Positions 43,084-52,690 of a stretch of DNA of 64,000 nt are shown here, piece after piece. The stretch is from contig JAONJW010000010.1 of the NCBI GenBank assembly GCA_028377305.1, positions 1 to 64,000 on the forward strand, read 5' to 3'. Source of the stretch: Prolixibacteraceae bacterium. GTDB taxonomy: Bacteria > Bacteroidota > Bacteroidia > Bacteroidales > Prolixibacteraceae. The first letter of the stretch is position 1. Each line of letters begins with the position of its first letter. A program made the position numbers and the translations under genes. The notes under the pieces are model-generated. The model was given only the letters and a program-made list of their open reading frames with translations. It searched no databases and had not been told where the DNA came from.

Positions 43084-45318
43084 TTATATCGATTTCTTTG
43101 AATATCGAACAAAGTCTCTATATGATTTAGCGACATTGACTGAGTGGAAGAGTAGGTTCTTAGACTCAGAAAGGACATTAAAGAAAAGTACGGAATTACG
43201 AGTGTTAACTTCTTTACCTTTAATTCTTCGGATCTGAAGTTTTTCAAGTTCAGCCATGAATAAGGTGATTTGATCTCTCTCGTTGATAAGTTCGTCAATC
43301 TTGTCGAAACGTTCTTCCTTAACAATATGAATTACTGAGTTATAGAAGTCGTTTACTTTATTAACAAGTTGGTTGAGTTCTTCTGCTTGGACATCCACAA
43401 ATGGTCTGTGGTTATTGCTGATGTGTTCATACAGAGGAGTGATAATATAGTTTAATGAGTGAGACAACTCTCTAAGGTAGTCGACAATCTGAACGTAATA
43501 GTGACCAGTCTCTACAGAATCTGCTTGAAGCCTTATTACCACGCTATTTACATTGTTTTTCCACTTCTTCGTTTTCTTGCTTAAGTAGTCAACCTCTTCT
43601 AATATCTCTTTAATGTTTTTACGATCTTCCTTCAAGAAGCTTTCAATTGCAACAAGGTAGCCTTTTGTAGCAATCAAAATGGAATTGGTTACCCTCTGCT
43701 TACTCTTCTCTAAAACTTTGGTTGTTTGTAACACCTCTTCGGTAAACTCTTCTTCTTCTTCGTTTTTAACTTCGTCTTTCTTTTTAAAAGTAGATTTAAA
43801 TACCAGGAATAAAGCCAATGCTAAGAAGACGAACACTGTTGCATCACCAACAAGACTAATGGTAGCTCCAATGAACGCAGCACTAGAGAATGCAACAATA
43901 GCTGTCATAAACCAACCTCCGACCACTGTAAACACACCAGAGATACGATAAACGGCAGACTCTCTATCCCATGCTTTATCAGAAAGAGAAGTACCCATGG
44001 CAACCATGAAGGTTACATAAGTGGTTGAAAGAGGTAGTTTATATGAGGTACCAATAGAGATCAATATACTTGCAACCACAAGGTTTACAGAAGCACGAAT
44101 AAGATCAAATGCCGTATCATCATCTGTTTTTTCAGGCTTCTTAAAACGTTTACTCACGCGATTTTTAACCCCTTCAGCGATAATTGCACCAAATCTTTGG
44201 GATACAGATATGGATGATCTAACAATTGCTCTAGAGACAGAAGAAGATTCAAAACGCTCTTCTGATTCGCCTTGATTAGATAGGTTTAGTGATGTTGCGA
44301 TAACCTTCTTTGCTTTTTTGGAGGTGATCAACGTTACGATCATAATAATACCTGCAATCAAAAGCATGTAGGTTTCTGTCTTAACAGGCTCTGTAAGAAT
44401 TTCCATGCTCATTGCATCTGGAGCCATTCCAGAAGCTTTCCAAGCATTGAATGATTCAAAACCAGCCAATGGAACACCAATAAAGTTCACGAGGTCATTC
44501 CCTGCGAATGCCATCGCCAACGCAAATGTACCAATCATTACTACCACTTTCAGAATGTTTACTTTTCTGAAAATCATTGAGATTACTTGGAGTAGTATTG
44601 TACAAGAGACAAAACAAATAGCAATGATTGAAGTCGTATGTGTTTTAATATATGTTATTTGCTCAGGAGCAATCCATGAAGCTCCTTTAGCACCTTTAAT
44701 CAAAATAAAGTATGTGATAAAAGCCAAACATAGTCCACCGAAGATAGAACCATAGTATTTGATTTTTTTATCAAATTTAAATGTAAAGATCAGTCGGGTA
44801 ATCCACTGTACTAATGCACCAATAGAGAAGGCTATAACCACAGAGAAGAGTATTCCAAATATAATGGCCAACGCTTTATCGGTATTGATATATTGGTGAA
44901 TATCAGCTATGGATTGATTTAGGTTTGAAATCTTTACTAATGCGACTGCAACCGAAGAACCTAACAATTCGAATACAATTGATACGGTTGTGGATGTCGG
45001 AAGTCCCAATGAGTTAAAGAGATCAAGGAGAATAATGTCCGTGATCATTACGGTTACAAATATGATCATTATCTCGTTGAACATGAACATATTCGGAATC
45101 ATAATACCTTTTCGTGCAACCTCCATCATACCACTAGAGAATGTGGCTCCAACAAGGATACCTAAACTAGCAACGGTGAAAATGACCCACTTTGGTGCAG
45201 CCTTTGATCCAATAGCTGAATTTAAGAAGTTTACTGCATCATTACTAACCCCTACGATGAGATCAGAAATTGCTAATGCAAACAGTATAACTACTAGCGT
45301 TAAATAAAACGTTTCCAT
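43084..45318 (-). CDS. PiT-family inorganic phosphate transporter with C-terminal PhoU-like domain
   Basis: The 744-residue protein has about 10-12 membrane segments and the two PHO4 repeats: ISDLIVGVSNDAVNFLNSAIGS near the N-terminus and FALAMAFAGNDLVNFIGVPLAG in the middle, the GxNDxxN signature of phosphate:cation symporters. After about residue 500 the membrane part ends; a charged linker leads to a helical PhoU/DUF47-like domain (about 540-735). PiT proteins and PhoU-like partners are usually separate, and the fusion probably couples uptake to control. It is divergent from a PhoR/PhoB-like pair, which fits phosphate homeostasis. Confidence 0.9.
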   Translation of the reverse strand: METFYLTLVVILFALAISDLIVGVSNDAVNFLNSAIGSKAAPKWVIFTVASLGILVGATFSSGMMEVARKGIMIPNMFMFNEIMIIFVTVMITDIILLDLFNSLGLPTSTTVSIVFELLGSSVAVALVKISNLNQSIADIHQYINTDKALAIIFGILFSVVIAFSIGALVQWITRLIFTFKFDKKIKYYGSIFGGLCLAFITYFILIKGAKGASWIAPEQITYIKTHTTSIIAICFVSCTILLQVISMIFRKVNILKVVVMIGTFALAMAFAGNDLVNFIGVPLAGFESFNAWKASGMAPDAMSMEILTEPVKTETYMLLIAGIIMIVTLITSKKAKKVIATSLNLSNQGESEERFESSSVSRAIVRSSISVSQRFGAIIAEGVKNRVSKRFKKPEKTDDDTAFDLIRASVNLVVASILISIGTSYKLPLSTTYVTFMVAMGTSLSDKAWDRESAVYRISGVFTVVGGWFMTAIVAFSSAAFIGATISLVGDATVFVFLALALFLVFKSTFKKKDEVKNEEEEEFTEEVLQTTKVLEKSKQRVTNSILIATKGYLVAIESFLKEDRKNIKEILEEVDYLSKKTKKWKNNVNSVVIRLQADSVETGHYYVQIVDYLRELSHSLNYIITPLYEHISNNHRPFVDVQAEELNQLVNKVNDFYNSVIHIVKEERFDKIDELINERDQITLFMAELEKLQIRRIKGKEVNTRNSVLFFNVLSESKNLLFHSVNVAKSYRDFVRYSKKSI

Positions 45319-45383
45319 GAATAAATGATTAATTTGGTTTTTTTATTTTCTGACTGCAATAACCTCAATTGAAATTACTTGAA

Positions 45384-45443
45384 TGTTAAGGCAACTTGAT
45401 TTATTTGTTAGTCATTTTAAGACTGTTAAGTTTAGGTTAACAG
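45384..45443. promoter_or_regulatory. TGTTAAG repeats and dyad between pit and the histidine kinase
   Basis: TGTTAAG occurs at 45384-45390 and again at 45424-45430, exactly 40 bp apart on the same face of the helix. The second copy is part of a dyad CTGTTAA (45423-45429) / TTAACAG (45437-45443). The site lies between the divergent transporter and two-component genes and could bind the PhoB-like regulator. No TAnnTTTG box was found here. Confidence 0.4.
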
Positions 45444-45512
45444 GTGTATTTTTATATTTTTTTTATTCATCTTTGGGTACCAAAATGGTTTTATAATAAT
45501 TCATATAACTAC

Positions 45513-46544
45513 ATGAAATCCTATACGTTAAAAAGCCTATCAGTGTATTTGTCACTAGCACTGACTCTTATATTCGTTGTATTTCTTACAATCAACTTTG
45601 TATATCATCGATTATGGTTTCTTTGTATATCCGTACCAATTCTTCTTGTCGTTACCATACTCATTGTTAATTATATCTTAAACAGTTTAGTTTACGATAA
45701 GTTGAAACCTATATATAAAATTGTGCGTTCGATTCCATTATCAGAAAGAAAGAACAAGAGTAATCTTACAAATTCGATTGATTTGATTAATGAAGTGCAT
45801 AGAGAAGTAGAGGAGTGGTCGCATCTGAAAATAGCTGAGATAAAAAGACTTAAAGGGTTGGAGAAATATAGGAAAGACTATATTGGGAATGTATCCCACG
45901 AACTTAGAACACCAATATTCAATATACAAGGTTATGTATTAACTTTACTAGATGGTGGTATGGATGATCCCAAAATTAACAAACTCTATCTAGAGAGGAC
46001 AGAGAAGAGTGTGGATCGAATGATATCGATTGTTGATGATTTGGAATCCATTACAAAACTAGAAGCAGGAGAACTTAAGTTAAACAAAACCAGATTCGAT
46101 ATCGTTCAACTAGCACAAGAGGTTTTTGATTTAGAAGAGAGAGAATCAACGGAAAGAAATATAACACTTCGTTTTGGTAAGGAGTTTGACAAGCCGATCA
46201 CAGTGTATGCAGACCGAATGAAGATCTTTGATGTCCTAAGAAATCTTATTGGAAACGGTGTTAAGTATGGTTCAAAAGGGGGGTTTGTAAAGGTTGGTTT
46301 CTACGATATGATGGATCATATCATGGTTGAAATCACAGATAATGGAGTTGGTATAGAAAACGATCACGTACATCGAATATTTGAGAGGTTCTATCGAATA
46401 GATAAAAGCAGGTCACGAAAAGAGGGAGGAACAGGATTAGGATTGGCTATCGTAAAACACATACTAGAAGCTCATAACCAATCGATTCAAGTGAAGAGTG
46501 CTCTAGATCAGGGAAGCACTTTTACTTTTACCTTAGAGAAGTAG
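45513..46544 (+). CDS. Membrane histidine kinase, PhoR-like
   Basis: The 343-residue kinase has two adjacent membrane helices (about 9-28 and 32-53) with almost no periplasmic loop, a HisKA domain with YIGNVSHELRTPIFNIQGY (His129 is phosphorylated) and an HATPase domain with LRNLIGNGVKYG, EITDNGVGI, FERFYRIDKSRSRKEGGTGLGLAIVKHI. The short loop suggests sensing inside the membrane or through a partner, as PhoR senses PiT/Pst-PhoU status. An upstream GTG at 45444 is less likely than the ATG at 45513. The response regulator follows, and a PiT phosphate transporter is divergent. Confidence 0.88.
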   Translation: MKSYTLKSLSVYLSLALTLIFVVFLTINFVYHRLWFLCISVPILLVVTILIVNYILNSLVYDKLKPIYKIVRSIPLSERKNKSNLTNSIDLINEVHREVEEWSHLKIAEIKRLKGLEKYRKDYIGNVSHELRTPIFNIQGYVLTLLDGGMDDPKINKLYLERTEKSVDRMISIVDDLESITKLEAGELKLNKTRFDIVQLAQEVFDLEERESTERNITLRFGKEFDKPITVYADRMKIFDVLRNLIGNGVKYGSKGGFVKVGFYDMMDHIMVEITDNGVGIENDHVHRIFERFYRIDKSRSRKEGGTGLGLAIVKHILEAHNQSIQVKSALDQGSTFTFTLEK

Positions 46545-46571
46545 TTACCTTATTTTATCATCTTTTTTATG

Positions 46572-46579
46572 TATATTTG
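46572..46579 (+). promoter_or_regulatory. Possible -7 box for the response regulator gene
   Basis: TATATTTG matches TAnnTTTG, 24 nt before the ATG at 46604. It overlaps an in-frame TTG that would otherwise lengthen the protein. The -33 element is not evident, so a separate promoter inside the two-component unit is only possible. Confidence 0.4.
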
Positions 46580-46603
46580 ATTACATCCAAAATAAAAATA
46601 AAA

Positions 46604-47305
46604 ATGAGTGAAGATTACAGCAAATACACGATTCTACTTGTGGATGACGAAGAGGATATTCTTGAATTCATTAGCTATAATTTAAGAAGAGAAGGTTTTA
46701 TTGTTCATACTGCTAAGAATGGAGAAGAAGCAATTCAACAAGCTAGTAAGCATAGTCCTCATCTAATCATCTTAGATGTGATGATGCCAGAGATGGATGG
46801 TATTGTTGCTTGTGAAGAGATTCGTAAGATCCCATCGTTAAAAGGATGTATTATTGCTTTCTTGACTGCAAGAGGAGAGGATTATTCTCAAATTGCAGGC
46901 TTTGAAGCTGGAGCAGATGATTATATAACAAAACCTATTCGACCAAAGGTTTTGATCAGTCGTGTTAAAGCACTTCTAAAACGACATGATTCGAATATGG
47001 TTGAAGCAATCGATGATAAAAATATTCTAAAAATAAGTGATCTTATCATTGATAAGGAGAAATATCTTTTGATCAAAGATGACAAAGAGATGATTCTTCC
47101 ACGTAAAGAGTTTGAATTACTGTCTTTGTTGGTTTCAAAATCAGGAAAAGTGTTTACACGAGAGGAAATATATAACACGGTTTGGGGGGACAATGTAATC
47201 GTTGGTGACCGTACCATTGATGTTCATATCCGTAAGTTAAGAGAAAAGATTGGAAGTGATCATATTAAAACTCTTAAAGGTGTTGGATATAAATTTGTTG
47301 AATAA
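46604..47305 (+). CDS. OmpR/PhoB-family response regulator
   Basis: The 233-residue protein has a receiver domain (about 5-125) with acidic pocket VDDEED, phospho-acceptor Asp58 in LDVMMPEMDG, the conserved LTARGED and KPIRPKVL lysine, then an OmpR/PhoB winged helix (about 135-232, LPRKEFELLSLLVSKSGKVFTREEIYNTVWG, VGDRTIDVHIRKLREKIG). It is the partner of the kinase immediately upstream. Together with the divergent PiT gene it is probably the local phosphate-response regulator; the name phoB is not used because target evidence is absent. Confidence 0.92.
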   Translation: MSEDYSKYTILLVDDEEDILEFISYNLRREGFIVHTAKNGEEAIQQASKHSPHLIILDVMMPEMDGIVACEEIRKIPSLKGCIIAFLTARGEDYSQIAGFEAGADDYITKPIRPKVLISRVKALLKRHDSNMVEAIDDKNILKISDLIIDKEKYLLIKDDKEMILPRKEFELLSLLVSKSGKVFTREEIYNTVWGDNVIVGDRTIDVHIRKLREKIGSDHIKTLKGVGYKFVE

Positions 47306-47450
47306 CATATTTATATCTCAGTAATTCGTTACATTCTTTATTTACTTTACAATAGGAAGAAAAAGGAATCAAACTTTTAATTGGTATGGATTGTTATATA
47401 GGTTAAGTACCATACTAGTTTAGTCTATGTCAAGAATTAAAGAATACGCT

Positions 47451-47906
47451 ATGAAACATTTTTTTTCACTTTTCGCCATTGTACTTTTCCTTTCACTTTT
47501 GGGGTGTAAAGAAAAGAAAGTAAAAGAAGTTCCTAAAGAGGTCCCTGTTATTGAAGAAGTAGCAACAGAGGTTGTTACACCTGATGATAAGAAAGAAGAC
47601 ATTAAAGAAGAGGTGGTTATTCGAGGGGTCAACCTGAAGGATAGATACTTTATTATTGTAGGTAGTTATAATATCTATAACAATGCCGATATATTAAAAA
47701 AGAAGCTTTTGAAAATGGATTACAAGCCTGTTATTTTTATGCAAGATGAAAACGGGCAATTCAAAGTAGCAATAGAATCGTTCCAGTCATTGAAACAAGC
47801 AGAAAGTGAGATGACTGATTTAATGAATGGTAAAAAACTTTTTAAGCACAGTTGGATTTTCAAAAGAAAAGGAGAGGTCCGAGAATTCCATAAAGATCCA
47901 ATTTAA
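47451..47906 (+). CDS. SPOR-domain lipoprotein
   Basis: The 151-residue product has a lipoprotein signal (LFLSLLGC, Cys19), a charged Glu/Lys/Val-rich linker (about 20-65) and a C-terminal SPOR domain (about 68-145; YFIIVGSYNIYNNADILKKKLLKMDYKPVIFMQDENGQFKVAI). It should bind septal or remodelled peptidoglycan from the outer or inner membrane. The frame opens at 47427, but the ATG at 47451 fits the signal peptide better. It is the second SPOR protein of the window. Location behind the two-component pair looks incidental, with a 145-nt gap. Confidence 0.83.
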   Translation: MKHFFSLFAIVLFLSLLGCKEKKVKEVPKEVPVIEEVATEVVTPDDKKEDIKEEVVIRGVNLKDRYFIIVGSYNIYNNADILKKKLLKMDYKPVIFMQDENGQFKVAIESFQSLKQAESEMTDLMNGKKLFKHSWIFKRKGEVREFHKDPI

Positions 47907-47929
47907 TAAGGGCTTTGTGGTAATTATTG

Positions 47930-47963
47930 AAAAGGAGTATGGACATAATCTATACTCCTTTTT
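47930..47963 (+). terminator. Terminator after the SPOR lipoprotein gene
   Basis: AAAAGGAGTAT (47930-47940) and ATACTCCTTTT (47952-47962) form a perfect 11-bp stem with T runs in both directions, before the convergent rpoN. Confidence 0.9.
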
Positions 47964-48081
47964 ATGTTATATACATTGTCAACAACTATTATAATAGACT
48001 CTATTCATGCATTTTAATCTTTACATGCATCAAAATGATTAATACGATCCCATAAGTTATCAACATTGTGAATACTATCCT

Positions 48082-49539
48082 TTATATCTCTTTCCGTAAG
48101 CGAGCTACAGGAAACCCCATCTGTTCACGGTATTTTGCAATGGTTCGTCGAGCAACATTATAACTCTTCTCTTTCAATATATCTGAAAGTTTCTGATCTG
48201 TTAACGGCTTCTTCTTATCTTCTTTCTCTATACACTCCTTAAGAATCTGTTTTATTTCTCTAGTTGAGACTTCTTCACCGTCTTCCTTTTGCATGGCTTC
48301 AGAAAAGAAATATTTAACTTGAAATGTTCCAAAATGAGTTTGTATGTATTTGCTGTTAGAAACTCTCGAAATGGTTGATACGTCTAAACCTGTTCTATCG
48401 GCAATGTCTTTAAGTATCATTGGCCTTAATTTGGTCTCATCACCGTCAATGAAATACTCTTTCTGGTAACTGATAATTGCATTCATGACCAATAACAGAG
48501 TCTGCTGACGTTGTCTCACTGCATCTATAAACCACTTTGCTGAATCTAACTTCTGTTTTACGAAGAGTGCTGTATCCTTTTGTTGAGAACTACTCTTCTT
48601 CCCCGATATTTTGTAATCCTTTAGAATATTAGAGTAGGTGTTATTAACCCTTAATTCTGGAACATTACGCTGGTTTAAAGACAATATTAACTCACCATCC
48701 ATAAGATCAAGAATAAAGTCAGGAATAATGGTTTGACTGGTTCTACTAATGGTATTGCTATATGAACTACCAGGCTTTGGATTGAGTCTTAATATCTCTT
48801 TTATTGCTTCTTTAAGCATATCATTATCGATATCCATACGCTTAATAAGCTTGTCGTAGTGTTTCTTTGAGAATTCATCAAAATGATCTCTAATGAGCTC
48901 CACTGCAATCTGAATAGCTGGGTCTGTTAGGTCTTTTCTTAATAATTGAATAAGTAAGCATTCTCTTAGATCATAAGCACCTACTCCAGCAGGATCTAAT
49001 GTTTGAATTTTAACCAATACTTTTTCCAATTCTTTTTCGTCGGTATGAATATTCTGCATAAAAAGCATATCATCCATAATGGATTCCAAGTCACGTCTTA
49101 AATATCCATCTTCATCAATATTTCCAACAATATTCTCAGCAAGCACTATTTCCTCTTCATTCAAATCAATAAGACTAAGCTGCTCCATTAATATTTCATG
49201 AAAAGAAGCACCATCAGTCAATGGCATTTCTTGTGCCTTATCATCAGAAGAGTAATTGTTCGATTGATACTTGTAAGAAGGGACATCTTCTTCATTAAGA
49301 TAGTCTTCAACAGAAAATTCTGTATTTTCAGTATCCGAATTAGATTTTAATTCTCCATTATAATCATCATCTATATCGTCTGTAGTAGATCTTTCTAATT
49401 CCAATACAGGATTCTCCTCTAACTCTTTTTTAATTCTTTGCTCTAATTGCATCGTTGGCAACTCAAGCAGTTTAATTACTTGTATTTGCTGAGGAGACAA
49501 CTTCTGAAGAAGTTTTTGTTGTAAACTTAACTTTTGCAT
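48082..49539 (-). CDS. rpoN: RNA polymerase sigma-54 factor
   Basis: The 485-residue protein has the sigma-54 layout: glutamine/leucine-rich region I (LQQKLLQKLSPQQIQVIKLLELPTMQLEQRI), an acidic region II (about 50-115), the core-binding region and the C-terminal DNA-binding part, ending with the RpoN box ARRTIAKYRE (463-472). It directs RNA polymerase to -24/-12 promoters with the help of AAA+ activators, none of which lies in this window. The gene is alone on the minus strand. Confidence 0.96.
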   Translation of the reverse strand: MQKLSLQQKLLQKLSPQQIQVIKLLELPTMQLEQRIKKELEENPVLELERSTTDDIDDDYNGELKSNSDTENTEFSVEDYLNEEDVPSYKYQSNNYSSDDKAQEMPLTDGASFHEILMEQLSLIDLNEEEIVLAENIVGNIDEDGYLRRDLESIMDDMLFMQNIHTDEKELEKVLVKIQTLDPAGVGAYDLRECLLIQLLRKDLTDPAIQIAVELIRDHFDEFSKKHYDKLIKRMDIDNDMLKEAIKEILRLNPKPGSSYSNTISRTSQTIIPDFILDLMDGELILSLNQRNVPELRVNNTYSNILKDYKISGKKSSSQQKDTALFVKQKLDSAKWFIDAVRQRQQTLLLVMNAIISYQKEYFIDGDETKLRPMILKDIADRTGLDVSTISRVSNSKYIQTHFGTFQVKYFFSEAMQKEDGEEVSTREIKQILKECIEKEDKKKPLTDQKLSDILKEKSYNVARRTIAKYREQMGFPVARLRKEI

Positions 49540-49863
49540 ATATAATTTCCCTTACTTACGCTCTTCAACTTAATAACTCTTGTTTAATAATTATTCAATG
49601 ACGATAACTATTAAACGAAACAAGTAGGCTTGTAAAACTGTTTCGATTAAATATTTATATCATAAGTAAAATACATTGTGTTGTATTTAGTTTACAAGAT
49701 TATCTACTTCTCTATTGGAACAAAATACCAATAAATACGGAACTAAACTAATCCGTTTGAGTAAAAACAACTATGTGCTTTTACCCAACGTAGACAATTA
49801 TATAAACAAAAAGGGATTACCTTTTGAAGATAATCCCTCTTGTCTGCTTATCAGCAAAACTAC
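49540..49863. other. Intergenic interval between rpoN and the membrane-protein gene
   Basis: The 324-nt stretch lacks a supported gene. It contains the terminator of the upstream minus-strand gene at 49807-49838 and otherwise AT-rich sequence that must hold the rpoN promoter, but no TAnnTTTG box was identified. Confidence 0.4.
49807..49838 (-). terminator. Terminator of the unknown membrane-protein gene
   Basis: AGGGATTA (49812-49819) and TAATCCCT (49831-49838) form an 8-bp stem. On the minus strand five T follow, 26 nt after the stop codon of the 49864-50472 gene. Confidence 0.82.
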
Positions 49864-50472
49864 TTATTTAATACTAGAGTGGCTTCCACCATCTTTTTGA
49901 CCAATCACTTTGTCATATTCTCTCCACATAATATCCCTCAGCTGTTGATTATCTGGGTTCCTTTGAACTGCTTTATACGCTTTGATGAATACAGGATGCT
50001 TACGATAGATAATCTCAATCGACTTCTCTCCCGAAATATGCCAAACAAAAGCTCCTACAAACATCCAACAGAATACACGTTTAAATACCCTTGAGATGTA
50101 AACTCTCTTCTCTTTTTTGTATACTATGATTTCAGATATCGCAACATAAAGCAATATTAACATACCGGCTAGTACAGCGATATTATTACTGGTAATAAAA
50201 ATTAAATGCTCTGCTGCACCCATACAAGTGATAAAAAGTCCAACCCCCGCTAAGATGGACATTTTTTTAGTTATTGGGTCATACTGACAAGTGGCCTTAT
50301 CATTATTGATAAAACTGTAATCTCTAAATCGCCTGAAGCTCCAAATAAGGTAGAATAAACCTAATGCACCTAAAGCTATTCCTTCAAAGAGATATCCATT
50401 TTTTACCAGCATAACACGAAGAACAATACCTATAAATAGTAATAGTTCTAAAATTTTCTCTATCGTTCTCAT
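49864..50472 (-). CDS. Unknown integral membrane protein
   Basis: The 202-residue protein is not recognised. It has four or five predicted membrane helices (about 7-25, 27-45, 72-90, 96-112 and possibly 130-147), basic loops (RRFRD, KKEKRVYISRVFKR) and a soluble C-terminal tail of about 50 residues with HPVFIKAYKAVQRNPDNQQLRDI. Coding is supported by the hydrophobic pattern and by its own terminator. Neighbours rpoN and ruvB give no hint of function. Confidence 0.7.
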   Translation of the reverse strand: MRTIEKILELLLFIGIVLRVMLVKNGYLFEGIALGALGLFYLIWSFRRFRDYSFINNDKATCQYDPITKKMSILAGVGLFITCMGAAEHLIFITSNNIAVLAGMLILLYVAISEIIVYKKEKRVYISRVFKRVFCWMFVGAFVWHISGEKSIEIIYRKHPVFIKAYKAVQRNPDNQQLRDIMWREYDKVIGQKDGGSHSSIK

Positions 50473-50571
50473 TTGTGAAGTGATATTTCTTTTCGAATTT
50501 TAACTGTAAAGTTGATAACTGTTGAGAACAAAAATATATATTTTACATCAATTATTATTATGTTCTAATTA

Positions 50572-51600
50572 TTAAAATAATCTGTAATTCGAATCATCAT
50601 TCATATTAGAACGTCCAAGATGAGTATATGCTAACTCTGTTACTTCTCTTCCACGCGGAGTTCTCTTGATAAATCCTTCCTTGATTAAGAATGGTTCGTA
50701 TACCTCTTCAATGGTTCCTGCATCCTCACCAACAGCAGTGGCAATAGTAGAAATACCAACAGGTCCCCCTTTAAATTTATCAATGACAGTCGCTAAGATC
50801 TTGTTATCCATCTCATCTAGACCGTATTTATCAATATTCAATGCTTCTAAAGCAAAACGTGTTATTTCCAAATCAATATGCCCATTTCCTTTTACCATTG
50901 CGAAGTCACGGACCCTTCTCAGAAGACTATTTACAATACGAGGTGTACCTCTACTCCTAAAAGCTATCTCATGAGCAGACGCTTCATTGATAGGTATATT
51001 TAATAATGCTGCAGATCTAATTACAATCTTCGTTAGTATTCCAATATCATAATACTCCAAATGGCAGTTAATCCCAAATCTAGCCCTCAAGGGACTAGTC
51101 AATAATCCAGAACGAGTCGTTGCTCCGATAAGAGTAAAAGGATTAACCTCAATTTGAATTGAACGTGCACTAGGTCCTTTATCTATCATGATATCGATTC
51201 TAAAATCTTCCATTGCAGAATATAAATATTCTTCTACAATAGGGGATAAGCGGTGGATCTCATCAATAAATAGAACATCATGAGGTTCTAGATTTGTTAA
51301 TAACCCGGCCAAATCACCTGGCTTATCTAATACAGGCCCAGAAGTAATCTTAAGTCCTACGTTTAGTTCGTTGGCAATAATATTAGAGAGGGTCGTTTTA
51401 CCCAACCCAGGAGGTCCATGAAGAAGAACATGATCTAGAGCTTCTTCTCTCATTTTTGCAGCCTGAACAAAAATCTCTAGATTATCAACGATCTTTTTTT
51501 GACCTTTAAAGTCATCGAAAGATAATGGACGCAACTTATTATTCAAGTCACTATCAGAATCAAATGTCTTATCGTCTCTAAAATCAAAATTATCGTTCAT
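50572..51600 (-). CDS. ruvB: Holliday junction branch migration ATPase RuvB
   Basis: The 342-residue AAA+ motor drives branch migration with RuvA and RuvC. It has Walker [10 protein letters not shown], Walker [10 protein letters not shown], sensor [11 protein letters not shown], the [13 protein letters not shown]-terminal signature and a C-terminal winged helix ending [15 protein letters not shown]. The frame runs back to 51675, but the ATG at 51600 starts the normal RuvB N-terminus, and a minus-strand -7 box lies just upstream inside the longer frame, which supports the shorter protein. Confidence 0.96.
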   Translation of the reverse strand: MNDNFDFRDDKTFDSDSDLNNKLRPLSFDDFKGQKKIVDNLEIFVQAAKMREEALDHVLLHGPPGLGKTTLSNIIANELNVGLKITSGPVLDKPGDLAGLLTNLEPHDVLFIDEIHRLSPIVEEYLYSAMEDFRIDIMIDKGPSARSIQIEVNPFTLIGATTRSGLLTSPLRARFGINCHLEYYDIGILTKIVIRSAALLNIPINEASAHEIAFRSRGTPRIVNSLLRRVRDFAMVKGNGHIDLEITRFALEALNIDKYGLDEMDNKILATVIDKFKGGPVGISTIATAVGEDAGTIEEVYEPFLIKEGFIKRTPRGREVTELAYTHLGRSNMNDDSNYRLF

Positions 51601-51620
51601 ATCTCTAAAAATGTTTTTTA

Positions 51621-51628
51621 CAAAAATA
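51621..51628 (-). promoter_or_regulatory. Possible -7 box for ruvB
   Basis: The minus strand reads TATTTTTG, matching TAnnTTTG, 20 nt before the ATG at 51600. No -33 TTG lies at the expected spacing. Confidence 0.5.
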
Positions 51629-52179
51629 GTGGTTATTGATTTAACTAGTGAATTTTTCCACAAGAAGTTATTCATCGTTTTTCCCCACTATTAATATTAT
51701 ATCATTACAATTAGTTTTCTTTTTAATAGAATGAATAAATGAAATATAATATAATAATAATAGGCTGTTGATGCAGTGTAAAAAAATATCATTCTTGATT
51801 TTGAATTTACAAGATCAACGCTTAATTAACAATTAGCACCTAGTTTATACACATTGTAAGTATTTGGTAATGAGTGAAAATCCAAATGTAACCGACAGTG
51901 TTCCTGAAAGGTTATGAATAGTTGTTAGTGTAGGTTTTAGGACAAATTATATGTGTGTTTTAGGTTAGATTAATGTCATTAAATTACGATGTAATAAAAC
52001 TATCGATTTGAGATTTTAACCTAACCAAATAAAATATCGTTTTTTTGTAATCACTTTTCCCCATGCTATTCACTAGTTATTTCACAAGTTTATAACAACG
52101 GTTGTTGACTTTTTTGATTAATTCACTAATTGGTAAACGATTATTACCTTATAATTAAGATTGTTTTATCTCTTTTTAT
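51629..52179. other. Long ruvB-rpiB divergent interval
   Basis: About 550 nt between divergent genes contain no supported protein gene. An 8-bp inverted repeat TTAGGTTA (51960-51967) / TAACCTAA (52017-52024) encloses 49 nt. The remainder is AT-rich without an obvious terminator. A small RNA or long leader could be here but was not recognised. Confidence 0.35.
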
Positions 52180-52187
52180 TAGATTTG
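52180..52187 (+). promoter_or_regulatory. Possible -7 box for rpiB
   Basis: TAGATTTG matches TAnnTTTG, with a TTG at 52161-52163 giving a short 16-nt spacer. The ATG at 52209 lies 21 nt downstream; an earlier in-frame TTG coincides with the upstream element and is rejected as a start. Confidence 0.5.
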
Positions 52188-52208
52188 TACTTTAAAATAA
52201 AATACGAG

Positions 52209-52652
52209 ATGGATAAAATTGCAATTGCTTGCGATCATGCAGGATATGAAAGAAAGATAGAAATTATCAAGTATTTAAATGAGCAAGGTTTTGAAGTGGT
52301 TGATTTTGGATGTAATTCTTTGGAAAGCTGTGATTATGCTGACTTTATACATCCTTTAGCTTCAAAAATTGATAAGGGTGAGCTAAAGAGAGGGATCATC
52401 TTATGTGGAAGTGCTAATGGGGTTAACATTACCGCGAATAAATATCAAAATGTAAGATCGGCTCTTTGTTGGCAAAAAGAGATTGCAGAATTAGGACGAT
52501 CACATAATGATGCAAATGTTTGTGCAATTCCAGCGAGATTTACGTTATTGGAAGAATCAATAGATATCGTAAAGTCTTTTTTGAACACTAATTTTGAAGG
52601 TGGTCGTCATACTCGTAGAGTAGAGAAAATTGCAATTCGAAAGCAGGGATAA
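52209..52652 (+). CDS. rpiB: Ribose-5-phosphate isomerase B
   Basis: The 147-residue RpiB/LacAB-family enzyme interconverts ribose 5-phosphate and ribulose 5-phosphate in the pentose phosphate pathway. It opens with IAIACDHAGYE and has ILCGSANGVNITANK, where the family usually reads CGTGxGxxIxANK, and the HNDANV/GGRHxxRV end. The ATG at 52209 is chosen over an upstream TTG because the conserved fold begins there. An Rrf2 regulator follows after 38 nt. Confidence 0.93.
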   Translation: MDKIAIACDHAGYERKIEIIKYLNEQGFEVVDFGCNSLESCDYADFIHPLASKIDKGELKRGIILCGSANGVNITANKYQNVRSALCWQKEIAELGRSHNDANVCAIPARFTLLEESIDIVKSFLNTNFEGGRHTRRVEKIAIRKQG

Positions 52653-52690
52653 TATATCATTGAAATTATCTATTTAAATACTCTGAACTT

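Noticed and set aside
43679-45307. Several long plus-strand frames inside the PiT gene
   Set aside because: They are antisense shadows of a long, clearly coding minus-strand gene; their sequences are biased mirror translations of membrane helices.
49715-49900. 61-codon plus-strand frame with a TTG start between rpoN and the membrane gene
   Set aside because: It runs through the terminator of the minus-strand gene and overlaps that gene's 3' end; no family or start signal.
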